64,000 nucleotides of DNA, taken from the NCBI GenBank assembly GCA_019426215.1, contig CM033391.1, forward strand, positions 14,000,708-14,064,707. The letters run 5' to 3'. Below are positions 35,011-47,735 of this stretch, piece after piece. The stretch comes from Buddleja alternifolia (Eukaryota > Streptophyta > Magnoliopsida > Lamiales > Scrophulariaceae). Position numbers and translations under genes: made by a program. Position 1 is the first letter of the stretch, and each line of letters opens with the position of its first letter. Below the pieces are notes generated by a model, which saw only the letters and a list, made by a program, of their open reading frames with translations, was not told the origin of the DNA and did no database searches.

Positions 35011-35534
35011 TTTAATTGCATCATATACATAAAATCTAATAATAAAATAAATGGGCTCAAAACTAGCACTTACAACCCATGAAAAGAAAATACATCATCA
35101 TAAAAATGCCTAAGTCCATAGAAGGTGTCGCCATCACCTAATACATGTTCGCAATAAAGTAAAAGCAATTATGTTGGTGATTAATTAAAATTAATTAGTC
35201 TAACTAATTAATCCCAATTTAAAATTCCAAACTTTATATATCTAATCTTTTAACTAAAATCAACTAGTCTTACTAATTAACTTAAATGCATAAAATTCCA
35301 CATTTTATATCCAACTAATTCGTTAAATATATCAAATACTAAATTTTATACCATCTTATAAGTTAAAGCCCCATTTGAGAAAATTAATATTTAAATCATA
35401 AATTAATTATAATTCTCCAAGAAATGTAATTAATTCATTCAAATTTAAATATCTAGCATTCCAATAAATTCTAGTTGGGCTCGATTTCATCAAACTCGAG
35501 TCACCATCCTTTTGGTCCACTCGAATTTAATAAT
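35011..35534 (-). mobile_element. Minus-strand copia leader fragment (left piece)
   Basis: Its reverse complement resembles the leader of element 1 around 27065-27500, including GGACCAAAAGGATGGTGACT and TTTGATGAAATCGAG. Its right edge (35530-35534, ATAAT) is the target duplication of the solo LTR starting at 35535; the continuation is at 47646-47735. No coding region. Confidence 0.6.
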
Positions 35535-36578
35535 TGTTGGGAATCCTGGTATCATGCGCAGTGGAAATTAAAACATATCCGGATTCCCAAAAGCCAAGAT
35601 CAATTTGTGGATTTTTGTTGATTTTCACATAAAACGAAAAACGCGAAAAACTTACCTTTTTCGAATTCTATTAATCCTTGCGAATCTTTAACGGTCCAAT
35701 CATCCCGTCTCTAGATCATCACGTAGGAACGGACTTTTGGAAATTTTCATCATCATCTCCCGAGGCGGCTAGGCGTAGATAATATGAATCTTTTCTATCT
35801 CGTATTTTTTGTGGAGGATTTCACGTATTGTGAATTGTGTGAATGACTGAATTAATTAATCTAGTGCTTGTGTTTGAGGATTAAATAATCACGCCCCATG
35901 TGAGCTAAATTGACCCAGTCAATTTAGTCCACCTAATTTAATTATATTACATTTAATCCAATTAAATAAATATACATTAAATTAATATTCCAATTTAAAT
36001 ATTTAATTAACCCAGTTAATTAACTATTCAAATTAAATAATTTAATTTACCATTTTTTAATCCAATTAAACAACTAATTAAACTAGTTCGTCCAATTAAT
36101 TAATTCGTCCTACCATAGGACAAATTACCAAAATACCCTCTAAATACAAAACTCAATTTTCAGTCTATTTCTTTATAGCGCGACTCTCTAGGTTCATCTG
36201 GATTGATAATGAAAGGATACCAAAGGATGTGGGTGACACCTAGCCAGCACCGTGGCCCCACATCATAGCCCAACCGAGTACGAAATGACTATGTCATTAC
36301 GAACCTCTAGATTATGAATAATGTATGAGTATAAGCCTTTCACTGACGTATCCCGATCGAGTGAGAGTCATGAAATGTCAAACTCACAGGACTCGATGCT
36401 ATGCTAAAAATAATAGTAACATGAGATTACGGAACTACCCTCCGTGTCAAACATGAGTTAGTTCATGAGCTCTGGCCAGAGACTTTAATCTTATTTACCC
36501 ATGGTTGCATAGGATACTTCTCGTTTACTTTCGAAACAGTGAATTCCTTCTTGCTAATCAGTTAAGACTGCTACTCAC
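35535..36578 (-). repeat. Solo LTR related to element 2, right portion in element sense
   Basis: Minus-oriented LTR beginning (plus strand) TGTTGGGAATCCTGG, the reverse complement of an LTR end like that of element 2. It shares GCGCGACTCTCTAGG and GTATGAGTATAAGCC blocks with element 2's LTRs in inverse orientation. Interrupted at 36578 by element 2 and continued at 47071-47645. Target duplication ATAAT at 35530-35534 and 47646-47650. Confidence 0.8.
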
Positions 36579-38261
36579 TGTTAGGAATGTGCCCTCGATG
36601 ACAACGAGGAGTTAGAATACAAAGCACAAGTTTATATTGTGCAACCTCTAATTAATATAAAGGCAATAATATGTTGTTCGTATAATTCTTGATGGCATCT
36701 ATAAAGTTTTAAATGAACAACTAGTCAATGTGTGTCACGGCAAACTTTCGCATTCCTTAAGGAGATGGGCACTGGAAGGGTTTGGTACTTGATCACTTAA
36801 ATAATTCGCAAGTCAGAAAATATCAATTGGGCATTAAGATTCGTATAGACTTGTATGACACATACTCTGACAAAGGAGTGCCAATCGAACACTATGGGAT
36901 AGTAGGAGTTTGTGTCATAGATACATTGATGAGATTAGTGTATTCGAACACGGCTCGTAGTAATCCGATCACATGGGTTTTTACTCATTGACTGTCAACG
37001 ATTGGATTACTGATTATGAAGGTATTCGTGAGCCTTAGACCTGAGGAGTTACGGTCACAGTGTGCTTGTGACGTTAGATTCTGTCACTAGAGTAGTTAGA
37101 CCCAAATCACCCGTTGAAAGGTAGGGTCAACCTCGAAATGCGTTCCAATTGGCAAGTAGCATGTGAGGTGATTACCAAGAAGGAATTCACTGTCTCGAAA
37201 GTAAACGAGAAGTATCCTATGCGATCATAGGTAAATGAGATTGAAAGTCTTTGGCCAGAGCTGATGAGCTAACTCGTGTTTAGTAATCTCATATTATTAT
37301 GATTCTTAAGCATGGTATCGAGTCCTGTGAGTTTGACATATTCCATGACTCTCACTCTATCGAGATACGTCAGTGAAGGGCTTATACTCATATGGTATTC
37401 ATAATCTAGAGGTTCGTAATGACATAGTCATTTCGTACTTGATTGGGTTACGATGTGGGGCCACGGTGCTGGCTAGGGTTCACCTACATCCTTTAGTATC
37501 CTCTCATTGCCAATTGAGATGAACCTAAAGAGTCGCGCTATAAAGGAATAGATGCGGAAATCAAGTCTTGTATTTGGAGGGCGTTTTGGTAATTTGTCCT
37601 TTGGAAGGACGAAGTAATTAATTGGACAAATTAATTGGTTGTTTAATTGGATTAAATAATGGTTAATTAAATTAATTAGTTTGAACTTTTAATTGACTGA
37701 GTTAGTTAAATATTTAAACTAGAATATTAAATGATTATTTATTTAATTAATTAATATTTATTTAATCAATATATATTTAATTGGATTAAATGTTAATTGA
37801 TTAAATTAATTGAACTAAGTTGATTGGGTCAACATAGCCCAATTATTGTCCAATAGCCCATAAAGGGCGTGTACTGATGGGCTTCGTTGGAGGATTTATT
37901 TAATCCTCCAACACAAGCCATTGAACATAAGAGAAATTATTATGTGAAATTTCTACACCAAAATACATTAGACAGAGAGAAATTATTTTTCTTCCAACTC
38001 AGTCTTGCTAGCCACCATGGAGATTGGAAATGGAGATTTCTCGGAGTCAATTCTGCCGCGTGATGATCTAGAGACGGTACAATTGAACCGTTGGAGAAGA
38101 TTGAAGATTCGCGAAAATTAAAATTGAATACGCAAAAAGGTAAGTTTTTCGTATTCATCTTTTTCATGATTAAAATCGACGAAAGCCACGAATTGATCTT
38201 GATTTGGGAATCCGAATCTGTTTTTATTTTCTGCTGCGCATGCCCTACAAGATTCCCAACA
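36579..38261 (+). repeat. 5' LTR of copia element 2, 1683 bp
   Basis: TGTTAGGAATGTGCCCTCG to GATTCCCAACA. Partly similar to element 1 LTRs (GTTAGACCCAA...GGGGTCAACCTCGAAATGCG in both), which shows a common family ancestor. The reading frame at 36782-36991 is also open in the 3' LTR but has no coding meaning that I can recognise. Confidence 0.88.
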
Positions 38262-39779
38262 GTGGTATCAAAACCAAATTTATTTGCTTCGTTGATGCTA
38301 ATTGCGTAATTGATAATTTAGAATTATCACAGTTATGTTGATTGAAAAATCAGAATGTTTTGATGATTTGGAATTATCATGATGCGATCGAATTATCTGG
38401 AAAGTCATTGATTTCATATCAGTTTGTTTGAATATGTTGTAAATCTGGATTTTGAGTTTTCTGTATAATTATGAACGAATCTGTAATTTTATGATTTTTT
38501 GCAAAATATGGAAAAATATTTTCAATCGTGAATTTGGGGTTGAATCTGAAATTTACAAATTTCTGGAAAATTGAATCTGTAATCGGGCTAAACTTCTGGG
38601 TTTGAATTCTGAAGCTGGCTGCTGAAAAAAATCGCATCGTCCGGCGACTGCACCTGACTGTCTGTGCGATAGCCATTGTTGGAGTCGCCACCTTACGACG
38701 TGGTGGTGGCGCGACGAGCGCCGTTGAGAACAGAGCTTGAATCGCCGCCTAAATCGCGCCGCTATTTTTCGGATATGAAAACGGAGCCGCCGATGACGTC
38801 TCCGTACATCGCTGTGAAGGGTTGTGAGATCGGAATCACTAGATCCGACGAAAATCATGTTTTCCGGTCGGTTTTTCGTGGTTTTGAAATCGCCACTGTT
38901 CGCTCGGAGATGGCGAAGTTTGATGCCGCAGATAACATCGCCGGAAGCTCCGCCGTCCATTGCTAGTATCACTGGTTTTCGCCGCCGGAGATGGCCGATT
39001 GAAGCCGTGAAAGATTCTTTCTTTCGCTGGTAATTTTAGCCGCTTTGGAGACAATGGTGGCCGGTGAAACCACGGGCATGGGCGGCGGCGCCGGACACCG
39101 CAGCCAAGGTCGGAAAAGCCACCGCCGCGGCGTCAGGCGCCGTTGACAGGGCTGGAGATAGGCTGAAGGAGGGAGGTGGTGGCTGAGTTGGGCTTTGGGT
39201 TATTAGGGTATTTTGTAGTGTTGGGCTTGATCCAATGCTCATTTATTTAAGGATGAGTTGGGCTTGGCCCACTCGAATTAATTTAAACAAAAGCCCAAGC
39301 TGATTTATTAAATTAATGGGGAGTTGGGATTGGCCCACTCGAATTAATTAAATAAATAGCCCCACCCTATGTTTAATTAAAAAGCGTTGGGCTTCCCCAG
39401 CAAGAATTAATTAATTGTTGGCCTAATACGAATTGATTCAATTAGGTATTGGGCCTGACCTCAATTGCAATTGAATTATTAATTGGGTAAGATCCAAACT
39501 CAATTTTAATTAATTGGGTCAATCTTCTTCAAGCCCTCTTTGTAAATTGAATTAAATTTAATTATTGTTAAATTGAATTTAATATAAATTAAATTATATT
39601 TGATTTATATAAATTAAATTAAGATTTAATTTATTAAACAAAATTAAATTGGATTTAGTTTTGTCGATATTTTGAATCTATTTAATTTGTCCAACAAAAT
39701 TAAATAAGATTTAATTTTGTAATTGATTAAGTAGGACTTAGTCAATGATTTGTAAGCCCATAGAAATTAAGTAGGACTT
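38262..39779 (+). other. Leader of copia element 2, first part
   Basis: Non-coding. It starts with a degenerate primer-binding site and has a GC-rich pocket (38640-39180) with many short overlapping open frames on both strands. Position and composition parallel the GC-rich pocket of element 1 (26620-26770). Confidence 0.65.
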
Positions 39780-40973
39780 TTTTTTTGAAGAGAAACGGTA
39801 ATATATATTAGATTAAAACAACCACAAACAAAAACAAAACAACCTCGGGGATATTAGAAGAATCCCCGATAACAAACAAACGAGCACCACGTGCTAAACA
39901 ACAAACAGAAGAAAACGAAATAGATAAGAACCGAAGATCTGAAACAAAAGGACCCACAGAAGACATGTCTTCAATGGTGAATTAATTTTTTGGAAGAGGG
40001 ATAGACAATCACCCTCAAGAACCACAATACTCCAACCCTGCAGCAACGCCAAACGAAACCCATCAAAACACGCCAGTGTCCGGGCAATAATCCCCACTCC
40101 TACACCTTTCCGATCAGGAAAAAAGGCTTCATCAAAGAAAATTTTCACCCACCCATTTGTTGGCGGAGACCAAAGCATGCAAGTTGTATCAATTTTTTGA
40201 GAGTAGATCTTCTTTTGTAGCTCGACAACAATGAGAAAAATACTAAGACGCCACCACTGCAAACTAAAAAAGAACATAAAACAGACATACGAGACAAAAA
40301 GATAAAACAAGAGAAGAAGAAAAAAACACAACATAAAACCAAGACCACTCCAGATTTTACTCGAAGGAACCACCGGATACACGGTTGAAAGAGTCGATAC
40401 AATAAACTCCGATGGCACAAAAAAATCATTTTCAAAAGACGAGCACAAAATCTGGAGTGTGGAGATGGTACCCAAATCATACATCAAGACCGGGTTAACC
40501 ATCAAAGGACTGCAACTTTTTGGCCCGGACAGCAGCAGAGAGGGGCTTTCGATCCGATTTAGAGCCAAAATCAGAAGTGGGAAGCTCAAATCTGGAGGTG
40601 GAAACGCCGAGATCGAAAGGGCCAAGGTGGTCTCCAGTGGTGGCCATCGAGATGGATGAAAAATGGCGAATTTCGTTAGCGATGGTTGCACCTAGAACTC
40701 CCGAAAGCAAAGCCCGAAGAGGAAGAAACTGGGATATCTCTCACTCCCCTTCTGAAAACAGAAAAATTCTCCCTCACAGTTCTCGTGTATCTCTCGATGT
40801 GTGTAGCACTCAGAAAACTGGGAAGGGAAGAAGAAGATTTGGTTGAGGAAGAGACAGATTTCAAAAATGGCTATGTGCGGCGGATTTGTAATGTGAACAG
40901 TATAAATCTAAACAAAAACCTGCAACTCTCATATAGAGAGAGAGAGAGAACTCTCATATAGAGAGAGAGAAAA
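39780..40973 (-). mobile_element. LINE-derived non-autonomous insertion, about 1.2 kb
   Basis: Minus-oriented insertion with a poly(A)-like tail (T-run at 39778-39786 on the plus strand), flanked by a 16-bp duplication AAATTAAGTAGGACTT (39764-39779 and 40974-40989). Its 3' half encodes an RNase H-like (RVT_3) domain as found at the C-terminus of plant LINE ORF2: WSPPTNGWVKIFFDEAFFPD, GVGVGIIART, IVVLEGDCLSLF. The 5' half has a leader with a GAGA tract and an ATG frame starting MATTGDHLGPFDLG. Most of ORF1 and the RT are missing. Confidence 0.72.
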
Positions 40974-41360
40974 AAATTAAGTAGGACTTAATCTCACATT
41001 GATTGAAATTGATTTAATCTTTCATTGAAATTGAGTAAGACTTAATTTCATTAAGATTAAAGTTAATTTAATCATTCCCATTGAAATTAAGTGTGACTTG
41101 ATATCACACTGATTGAAATTAATTTAATCTTTTCATAGAAATTGAGTGAGACTTAATTTCACTAAGATCAAAATTGATTTAATCATTTTCATGGAAATTA
41201 CGTGAGACTCGTTTTCACAATGATTGAAACCAGTTTAATCTTTTTCATGGAAATTAAGTAGGACTTAATTCCATTTTGATTAAAGTTGATTTAATCCTCC
41301 CATTGAAATTAAGTAAGAATTAATTTCAGAAAGATTTAATATCGATTTGATTAAATTAGT
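40974..41360 (+). repeat. Degenerate tandem repeat, 55-56 bp period
   Basis: Six to seven copies of a unit that reads roughly CATTGAAATTAAGTRRGACT then TTAATTTCA, GATTAAAGTTGATTTAATC. Copies differ at many positions. It belongs to the leader of element 2; a partial unit left of 39779 was the LINE target. Confidence 0.75.
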
Positions 41361-42489
41361 CTTAATCTTCTAATGGAAATTGAATTGGATTTAATTCCAT
41401 GAAGAATAAATTGGATTTAATCATCATATCAAAATTAAATTAAATTTAGTTTTCTTATTAACAAAATTAGATTTAATTGATTATGATATAGATTTTTCGA
41501 TCACATCAAATTAAATTGGATTTAATTCACTTCAATTAAATGAGATTTAGTCTTAGAGACAAAATTAAATGGGATTTAATTTTGTAATAATCAAATTGAA
41601 TTTGATTAACAAAATAAATTAAATTTATTTTTATGCTCTTATCGCATGTGTGCTTTTATGGTTAAATGCTTGTTATATGTGATGAGATGCACATTTCATG
41701 GATTTGGATTTATGTTTTATTATGCAAGCTTAAAATATATAGGGTGATTAGCCCATTGGCTTGGGCCGATCTAAATAGTCCATAAAATATGTAAAAGTAG
41801 AATTGCTAGGTTTTTCTACGCTTTATATGCATGTTAGCATGATATGAATTAATATGCTTTGTTAGACCTTGTTGAAATATTTAAAAATTCTCCCAGTTAA
41901 AATAATACCGAGTTAGTAAAGGATGTGGGACATCCTCTCCCTCCACTAAACTTTCTAAAATTAGAATTACTATAAATGTGTAGTGCTTCCCAGTTATGGG
42001 AGTTATGCATTTAGAAATAATTTGAAATTTTATTAAGTGCATGGAATGCCTTAATCAAAGCATATTTCACCTCAGAAACCTGTTCGGTTGCAAGGTGAAA
42101 TTCAAATGTTTAATTATAGGAGTTAGTGGGAATGAACTCGGGTAGTTCACGAGCTTAGAAACCTGTTCGGTTGTGGTTTGGTGAACTATGGGGAAAGGTA
42201 TTGAATCATTTATTGGATAAATTGGTGTACGACACCACTTTGAATAATCAGTGGGTCAAAAATCAGTTAGGTTGCAACCCATTGAATTATTTGAAGAACT
42301 CAATACTCACTACGATATCTATCCAATGAGATTTCCGAAAATTGCAGTGGGAGTGCAATATTTCCAAAAATGTAGTGGGAGCTAAGTAAAATTAAAGTCC
42401 TAGTTTTAATTGTGTACAATTTAAACATCCTAATTAAATCTTGTTTATTTTCTGCATTTATTATATCTCTCTCTTGAAAATCAACCCTT
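41361..42489 (+). other. Leader of copia element 2, second part with conserved block
   Basis: AT-rich to about 41690, then sequence similar to element 1's leader. The block 41896-42195 matches 27985-28280 closely and keeps the same hairpin arms (TAGTTCAC at 42143-42150, GTGAACTA at 42181-42188). Confidence 0.7.
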
Positions 42490-45340
42490 TTAAAATAATG
42501 CTAGAAAATTTTGTCTAAACTGGCTTAACCAAATTAACAGACTTAGAAACTTGAGGAAGGTCCTCAGTTCAAAGTCTTTGACTTGTATGGTTGAAGCAAA
42601 CATTACTCAAGTCTAAGAATGGGACGAAGAATAGGGCTTAAATATGAGGCGCACTGAACATAGAACCATGTGTTTTCGAAACAACTGTTCTATGACTGGT
42701 TTTCTCAACTTTTTGTATTCTACATTCTAGAGCTAGTGCTCATGATTGAAGAATTAGAAAGAAGTACAAAAGCTGGAGAAACAAGAGGTGATTAATATTG
42801 GAACTAGACATGGTGTCGAGTGTATCCAAATATAGTCCACCTCTGTTCCTTTATAATTCTGAACACGTTTGGATGATTGATTAGTTTTATCAAATGACAT
42901 TAAGAAAGTTATCGTTTTCTGACTTGGTCAAGAAATGGTACTTCTTTAAGTTTGGTAATAACTTTCATGGCATTTATTTTGGAAATAAGTGTGAGAACAA
43001 TACATCCTTACTAAAATTGTTAACACGATTTGAAAGTTTGAAATTAGTATACTGTGAACATATAAACTAGAGAACGTAGTATGCTAGAAATAAACTGAAA
43101 GAATTGTTTGGCACCTAAGATTAGGTCATGCCTTAGGAGCATAAGATTCACTAGTTAGTGAAACGTTGGGGTACAAGCCCATTGGGATTGGATCCCTATC
43201 CAAACTTAAGAATCTTATCTCATAGGCAAGATGATCAAATCTCCCTTCACAGGGAACATATTAAAGGGCTGCTCAAGTTCTAAAGTTTGTGCGTACTGAC
43301 GTCTATGGTTGAATATATGGTATCTTACTAAGACAGTACAATTGGATTGTTATGTCAAGTGTATGATTTCCTAATTTGACCCGTTCCTAAAAGAACGTAA
43401 CATAGTTTCACAGTTTATACTTCTAGTGACTCTACAAATGAAAAGGGCACTAGTATGCAAGAACGAGATATCGTTGGATATGACTCATTCGATGCTAAGC
43501 TACATAGAATTACCCAATTCATAATGAGTCATTTGCTACTCATAGGTTCATCTTGAATAGATGTCCCTCCAAATTCATTCCTAAGACACCATATCAGATG
43601 TGGCGCCAGTGGAAGCCTGATCTTAAACACATGACGGTATGGGTATTCCCAACCTACGTAGAAAAAGATAAAGGTAAAGAATCAGGAGGCTTGGTCCTTA
43701 AAATGACGTTTTGTTAGTTATCCCAATGACTCAGTGGGAGAACTCTCTTTACCTACATGATGATCAGGGGATCATTATGGCCTTAGAGGTCTGTTGTCTC
43801 GAAGATAAGATCATTCGAGATATTGGAGAAGATGGAAAGATTATTCTAAAAGAATAAAACAAAACATCCTAGGACATTACTATTCAAGGAACCAAACTAA
43901 GCCCATTAAAACACAACCACCAACGATGATATGGAAGAGTCTCTCAGTCGCTTGAGAGAAGTGGTTGTCTGCTACAAAGAAAGCATAGGATGAATGATGT
44001 AGCAGAGGAGAACCAAGGATACAATCCCTCTACCATGACAAATCGATGGTGGATATGGACTCTACGAGAAGGTGTCGAGGTTATGAAAATGAAGATGGAT
44101 TAGATGTCTTTGAATCAATCCTAGACACTAGTAGATCGCCCCAAGAGTTTTGTACTCCTCAGAGGCGAATACATCTACACGAGAAAGATTGATTCGAATG
44201 GCAAGACCAGGCTGATGGTGAAAGGGTGTAGTCAAAAGAAGGGCATTGACTATGAGGAAACCCCTTTGCCGCTGCTATAATCAAATCTATTAAAATCTTA
44301 CTTTCGATAAAAACACACCAATATTATGAAAATCTGGCTAGTGGATGTGAAGACTCGTTCATAAATAGATTCCTCTAGAAGGACATCCATTTCGAACAGC
44401 CCAAGGGTTTCACATTTGAGGTCGATTCTCATAAGGTCTACATGCTGTATGAATCCATTTATGGATTTAAGCGGACCTCTCGTAGTTAGAATCTTCACAT
44501 TGATGACATAATTTGGAATTATGATATCATCAAAATGAAGAGAGACCATCTGTGTGCAATTAGGTCAGTGGGAGCGAGATATCATTTTATAAGAAATGAT
44601 GTGGGCTCATTGACTATGTCAAGACATAAACATCGAGCATGTTCTCCATGAAAGACTTGGGAAAAGCCATCTTTATCCTTATAATTTGCATCTATGAAAA
44701 TAGGGCGAATAGGATAATAGGCCTTTCCCAAGCCCTTTACTTAGAATAAATCCTAAAGCAATTTAGGAAGGAGATCTGAGAAAGGGCTCTTGCCTGGAGA
44801 GAAAGAGCAATGAGTAGACATAACATATATCATGAAGTACTTGAGAAGAACTTAGGATATATTCTTCGTCTATGCCCATGGAGAACTGATAGTGGAGGTT
44901 TTATACTTACTCGGACCTTGAGTCTGACAAAAGAGATTAAAATTCCTCTTTGGGTTAATATTCACCCTCAATTGTGGAGTAATAACTTGGAAAGGTTCCA
45001 AGTAAAATACTCTACTACTGAGAATGAATATGAAATGCCTTGGAGTCTTGGAGGCTGTCAAAGAAAACTATTTGGATCTGAAGTTCATGGCAGAACTTCT
45101 ATTGGTCCTGAGCGCAGAACTTGCATTGTCACTTTACCGTGATGAAATGAAGTTCACGCGCATGAAAGGAACCAAGCTCTCACAAATCCAGACAAATGGT
45201 GAGAGATACAACATCTCTTGAAAGATCGTTGGAAAGGGCAATATAGCCTTGTAGAAAATAAGCTCAGCCGATTAAACGACTGACCCACTCATTCGGTATT
45301 GTCACAGGCGGTGCTAGAGCGACATCTTTAGAAGATGGAT
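42490..45340 (+). pseudogene. copia element 2 gag-pol, heavily decayed
   Basis: Scattered pieces keep copia order: a Gag N-terminal scrap (about 42500-42600) followed by loss of most of gag; pre-integrase LRLGHAL (43120); integrase-like VRTDVYG (about 43290) and a C-terminal scrap (43530-43640); RT pieces such as KIDSNGKTRLMVKGCSQKKG (about 44180-44240) and QALYLE-like text (about 44740); and a tail with LTHSFGIVTGGARAT-type text near 45290. Dozens of stops and indels. No functional product. Confidence 0.75.
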
Positions 45341-45382
45341 ATTTATTATCATAGCGATTGACATTGAGTGCAAGTGGGAGAT

Positions 45383-47065
45383 TGTTGAGAATGTGCCCTC
45401 GATGCCAACGAGGAGTTAGAATACAAGGCACAAGTTTATATTCTGCAACCTTTAATTAATATAAAGGCAATAATATGTTGTTCGTATAATTCTTGATGAC
45501 ATCTATAAAGTTTTAAATAAACAACTAGTCAATGTGTGTCAAGGCAAACCTTTGCATTCCTTAAGGAGATGGGCACTGGAAGAGTTTGGTACTTGATCAC
45601 TTAAATAGTTCGCAAGTCAGAAAATCTCAATTGGGCATTGAGATTCCTATATACTTGTATGACACATACTATGATAAAGGAGTGCCAGTCGAACACTATG
45701 GGATAGTGGGAGTTTGTGTCATAGATATATTGATGGGATTAGTGTATTCGAACACAGCTCGTAGTAATCCGATCACATGGATTTTTATTCATTGACTGTC
45801 AATGATTGGATTATTGATTATGAAGGTATGCGTGAGCCTTAGACCTAAGGAGTTACGGTCACAGTGTGCTTGTGACGTTGGATTCTGTCACTAGAGTAGT
45901 TAGACCCAAATCACCCATTGAAAGGTGGGGTCAACCTCAAAATGCGTTCCAATGGGCAAGTAACATGTGAGGTGATTACTAAGAAGGAATTCACTGTCTC
46001 GAAAGTAAACGAGAAGTATCCTATGCGATCATAGGTAAATGAGATTGAAAGTCTCTGGCCAAAGCTGATGAACTAACTCGTGTTTAGTAATCTCATATTA
46101 CTATGATTCTTAAGCATAGTATCGAGTTCTGTGAGTTTGACATATTCCATAACTCTTACTCGATCGGGATACGTCAGTGAAGGGCTTATACTCATATGGT
46201 ATTCATAATCTAGAGGTTCGTAATGACATAGTCATTTCGTACTCGATTGGGCTACGATGTGGGGCCACGATGCTGGCTAGGTGTCACCCACATCCTTTGG
46301 TTTCCTCCCATTGCCAATTGAGACGAACTTAGAGAGTCGCGCTATAAAGGAATAGACGGGGAAATCAAGTCTTGTATTTGGAGGGCGTTTTGGTAATTTG
46401 TCCTTTGGAAGGACGAATTAATTAATTGGACAAATTAATTGGTTGTTTAATTGGATTAAATAATGGTTAATTAAATTAATTAGTTTGAACATTTAATTGA
46501 CTGGGTTAATTAAATATTTAAACTAGAATATTAAATGATTATTTATTTAATTAATTAATATTCATTTAATCAATATATATTTAATTGGATTAAATGTTAA
46601 TTGATTAAATTAATTGGACTAAGTTGACTGGGTCAACGTAGCCCAATTATTGTCCAATAGCCCATCAAGGGCGTGTACTGATGGGCTTCATTGGAGGATT
46701 TATTTAATCCTCCAACACAAGCCAGAGAACATAAGAGAAATCATTATGTGAAATTCCTCCACCAAAATACATTAGACAGAGAGAAATTATTTTTCTTCCA
46801 ACTCAGTCTCGCTAGCCGCCATGGAGATTGGAGATGGAGATTTCCCGGAGTTAATTCCGCCGAGTGATGATCTAGAGATGGTACAATTGAACCGTTGGAG
46901 AAGATTGAAGATTCGCGAAGATTAAAGTTGAATACGAGAAAAAGTAAGTTTTTCGTATTCATCTTTTTCATGATTAAAATCGACGAAAGCCACGAATTGA
47001 TCTTGGTTTGGGAATCCATATCTGTTTTTATTTTCTGCTCCGCATGCCCTACAGGATTCCCAACA
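45383..47065 (+). repeat. 3' LTR of copia element 2, 1683 bp
   Basis: TGTTGAGAATGTGCCCTCG to GATTCCCAACA, preceded by the tract AAGTGGGAGA. Exactly the length of the 5' LTR, with about 20 differences in the first 340 bases by eye. Confidence 0.88.
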
Positions 47066-47070
47066 CTCTC

Positions 47071-47645
47071 CCATCAAGCCGCATTTCGAGGTTGACCCCA
47101 CCAACGGGTGAATTAGATCTAACTACTCTAATGACATACGTGACGTCACAAACACATCTTCAACGTGATTACTTAGGTCTAAGGCTCACGCATACTATCA
47201 TAATCAGTAATCCAATCATTGACAGTCAATGAGTAAAAACCCATGTGATCGGATTACTACGAGTCGTGTTTGAATACATTAATCCCATCAATGTATCTAT
47301 GACACAAACTCCTACCATCCCATAGTGTTCGACTTGCACTCTCTGTCAGAGCATGTGTCATACAAGTCCACACGAATCTCAATGCCCAATTGAGATTCTC
47401 CGACTTGCGAACCATTTAAGTGATCAAGTACCAAACTTTCCAGTGCCTATCTCCTTAACTACTATAAGGAGTGTAAGGTCTGCCTTGATTCACATGGACT
47501 TATTATTCATTCAAGTCTTATAGATGCCATTAAGACTTATACGAACAATATATCAAATGCCTTTCTATTAGTTATGGTTTGTGCAATATAAACTAGTGCC
47601 TTATATTCTAATCTCCTCGTTGGCATCGAGGGCACTTCCCCAACC
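47071..47645 (-). repeat. Solo LTR, left portion in element sense (continuation of 35535-36578)
   Basis: Minus-oriented, with the blocks GTTGACCCCACCAACGGGTG and CTCGTTGGCATCGAGGGCAC. It ends near 47645 (CAACC, a degraded LTR terminus) and is followed by ATAAT, the second copy of the target duplication seen at 35530-35534. Confidence 0.78.
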
Positions 47646-47735
47646 ATAATATGGGCCCAAAATCAATTAATTAAAATTTCTAATTTGTTTAATAAATCCA
47701 ATAGGGCTTAATTTAATTAGATTTGGGTCATCATC
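47646..47735 (-). mobile_element. Minus-strand copia leader fragment (right piece)
   Basis: The reverse complement resembles element 1's leader near 26875-27065 (GATGATGACCCAAAT, TTAGCCC, TAATTAATTG). It is the other side of the site where the solo LTR inserted. Confidence 0.5.

Larger units (their letters stand above)
36579..47065 (+). mobile_element. Ty1/copia element 2, coding region decayed, 10487 bp
   Basis: Two LTRs of 1683 bp each (36579-38261 and 45383-47065), a degenerate primer-binding site TGGTATCAAAAC at 38263, a long leader containing a LINE-derived insertion, scrambled gag-pol (42490-45340) and a polypurine tract before the 3' LTR. Imperfect target duplication CTCAC (36574-36578) / CTCTC (47066-47070). 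It sits inside a related solo LTR of opposite orientation. Confidence 0.88.

Noticed and set aside
36782..36991. 69-codon frame conserved in both LTRs of element 2 (also 45586-45795)
   Set aside because: Present in both copies only because they are LTRs of one element; no protein similarity and substitutions show no coding bias by eye.
38419..39242. Cluster of overlapping Arg/Ala-rich frames on both strands
   Set aside because: GC-rich leader DNA of element 2 has few stop codons; no domain, and frames overlap in all registers.
39894..40691. 265-codon minus-strand frame as a host gene
   Set aside because: It contains a LINE-type RNase H fragment and lies between a 16-bp target duplication and a poly(A)-like tail, so it is part of a retroelement insertion.
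40974..41360. Regular repeats resembling a CRISPR array
   Set aside because: No unique spacers: the units are contiguous, degenerate and AT-rich inside a retrotransposon leader in a plant genome.
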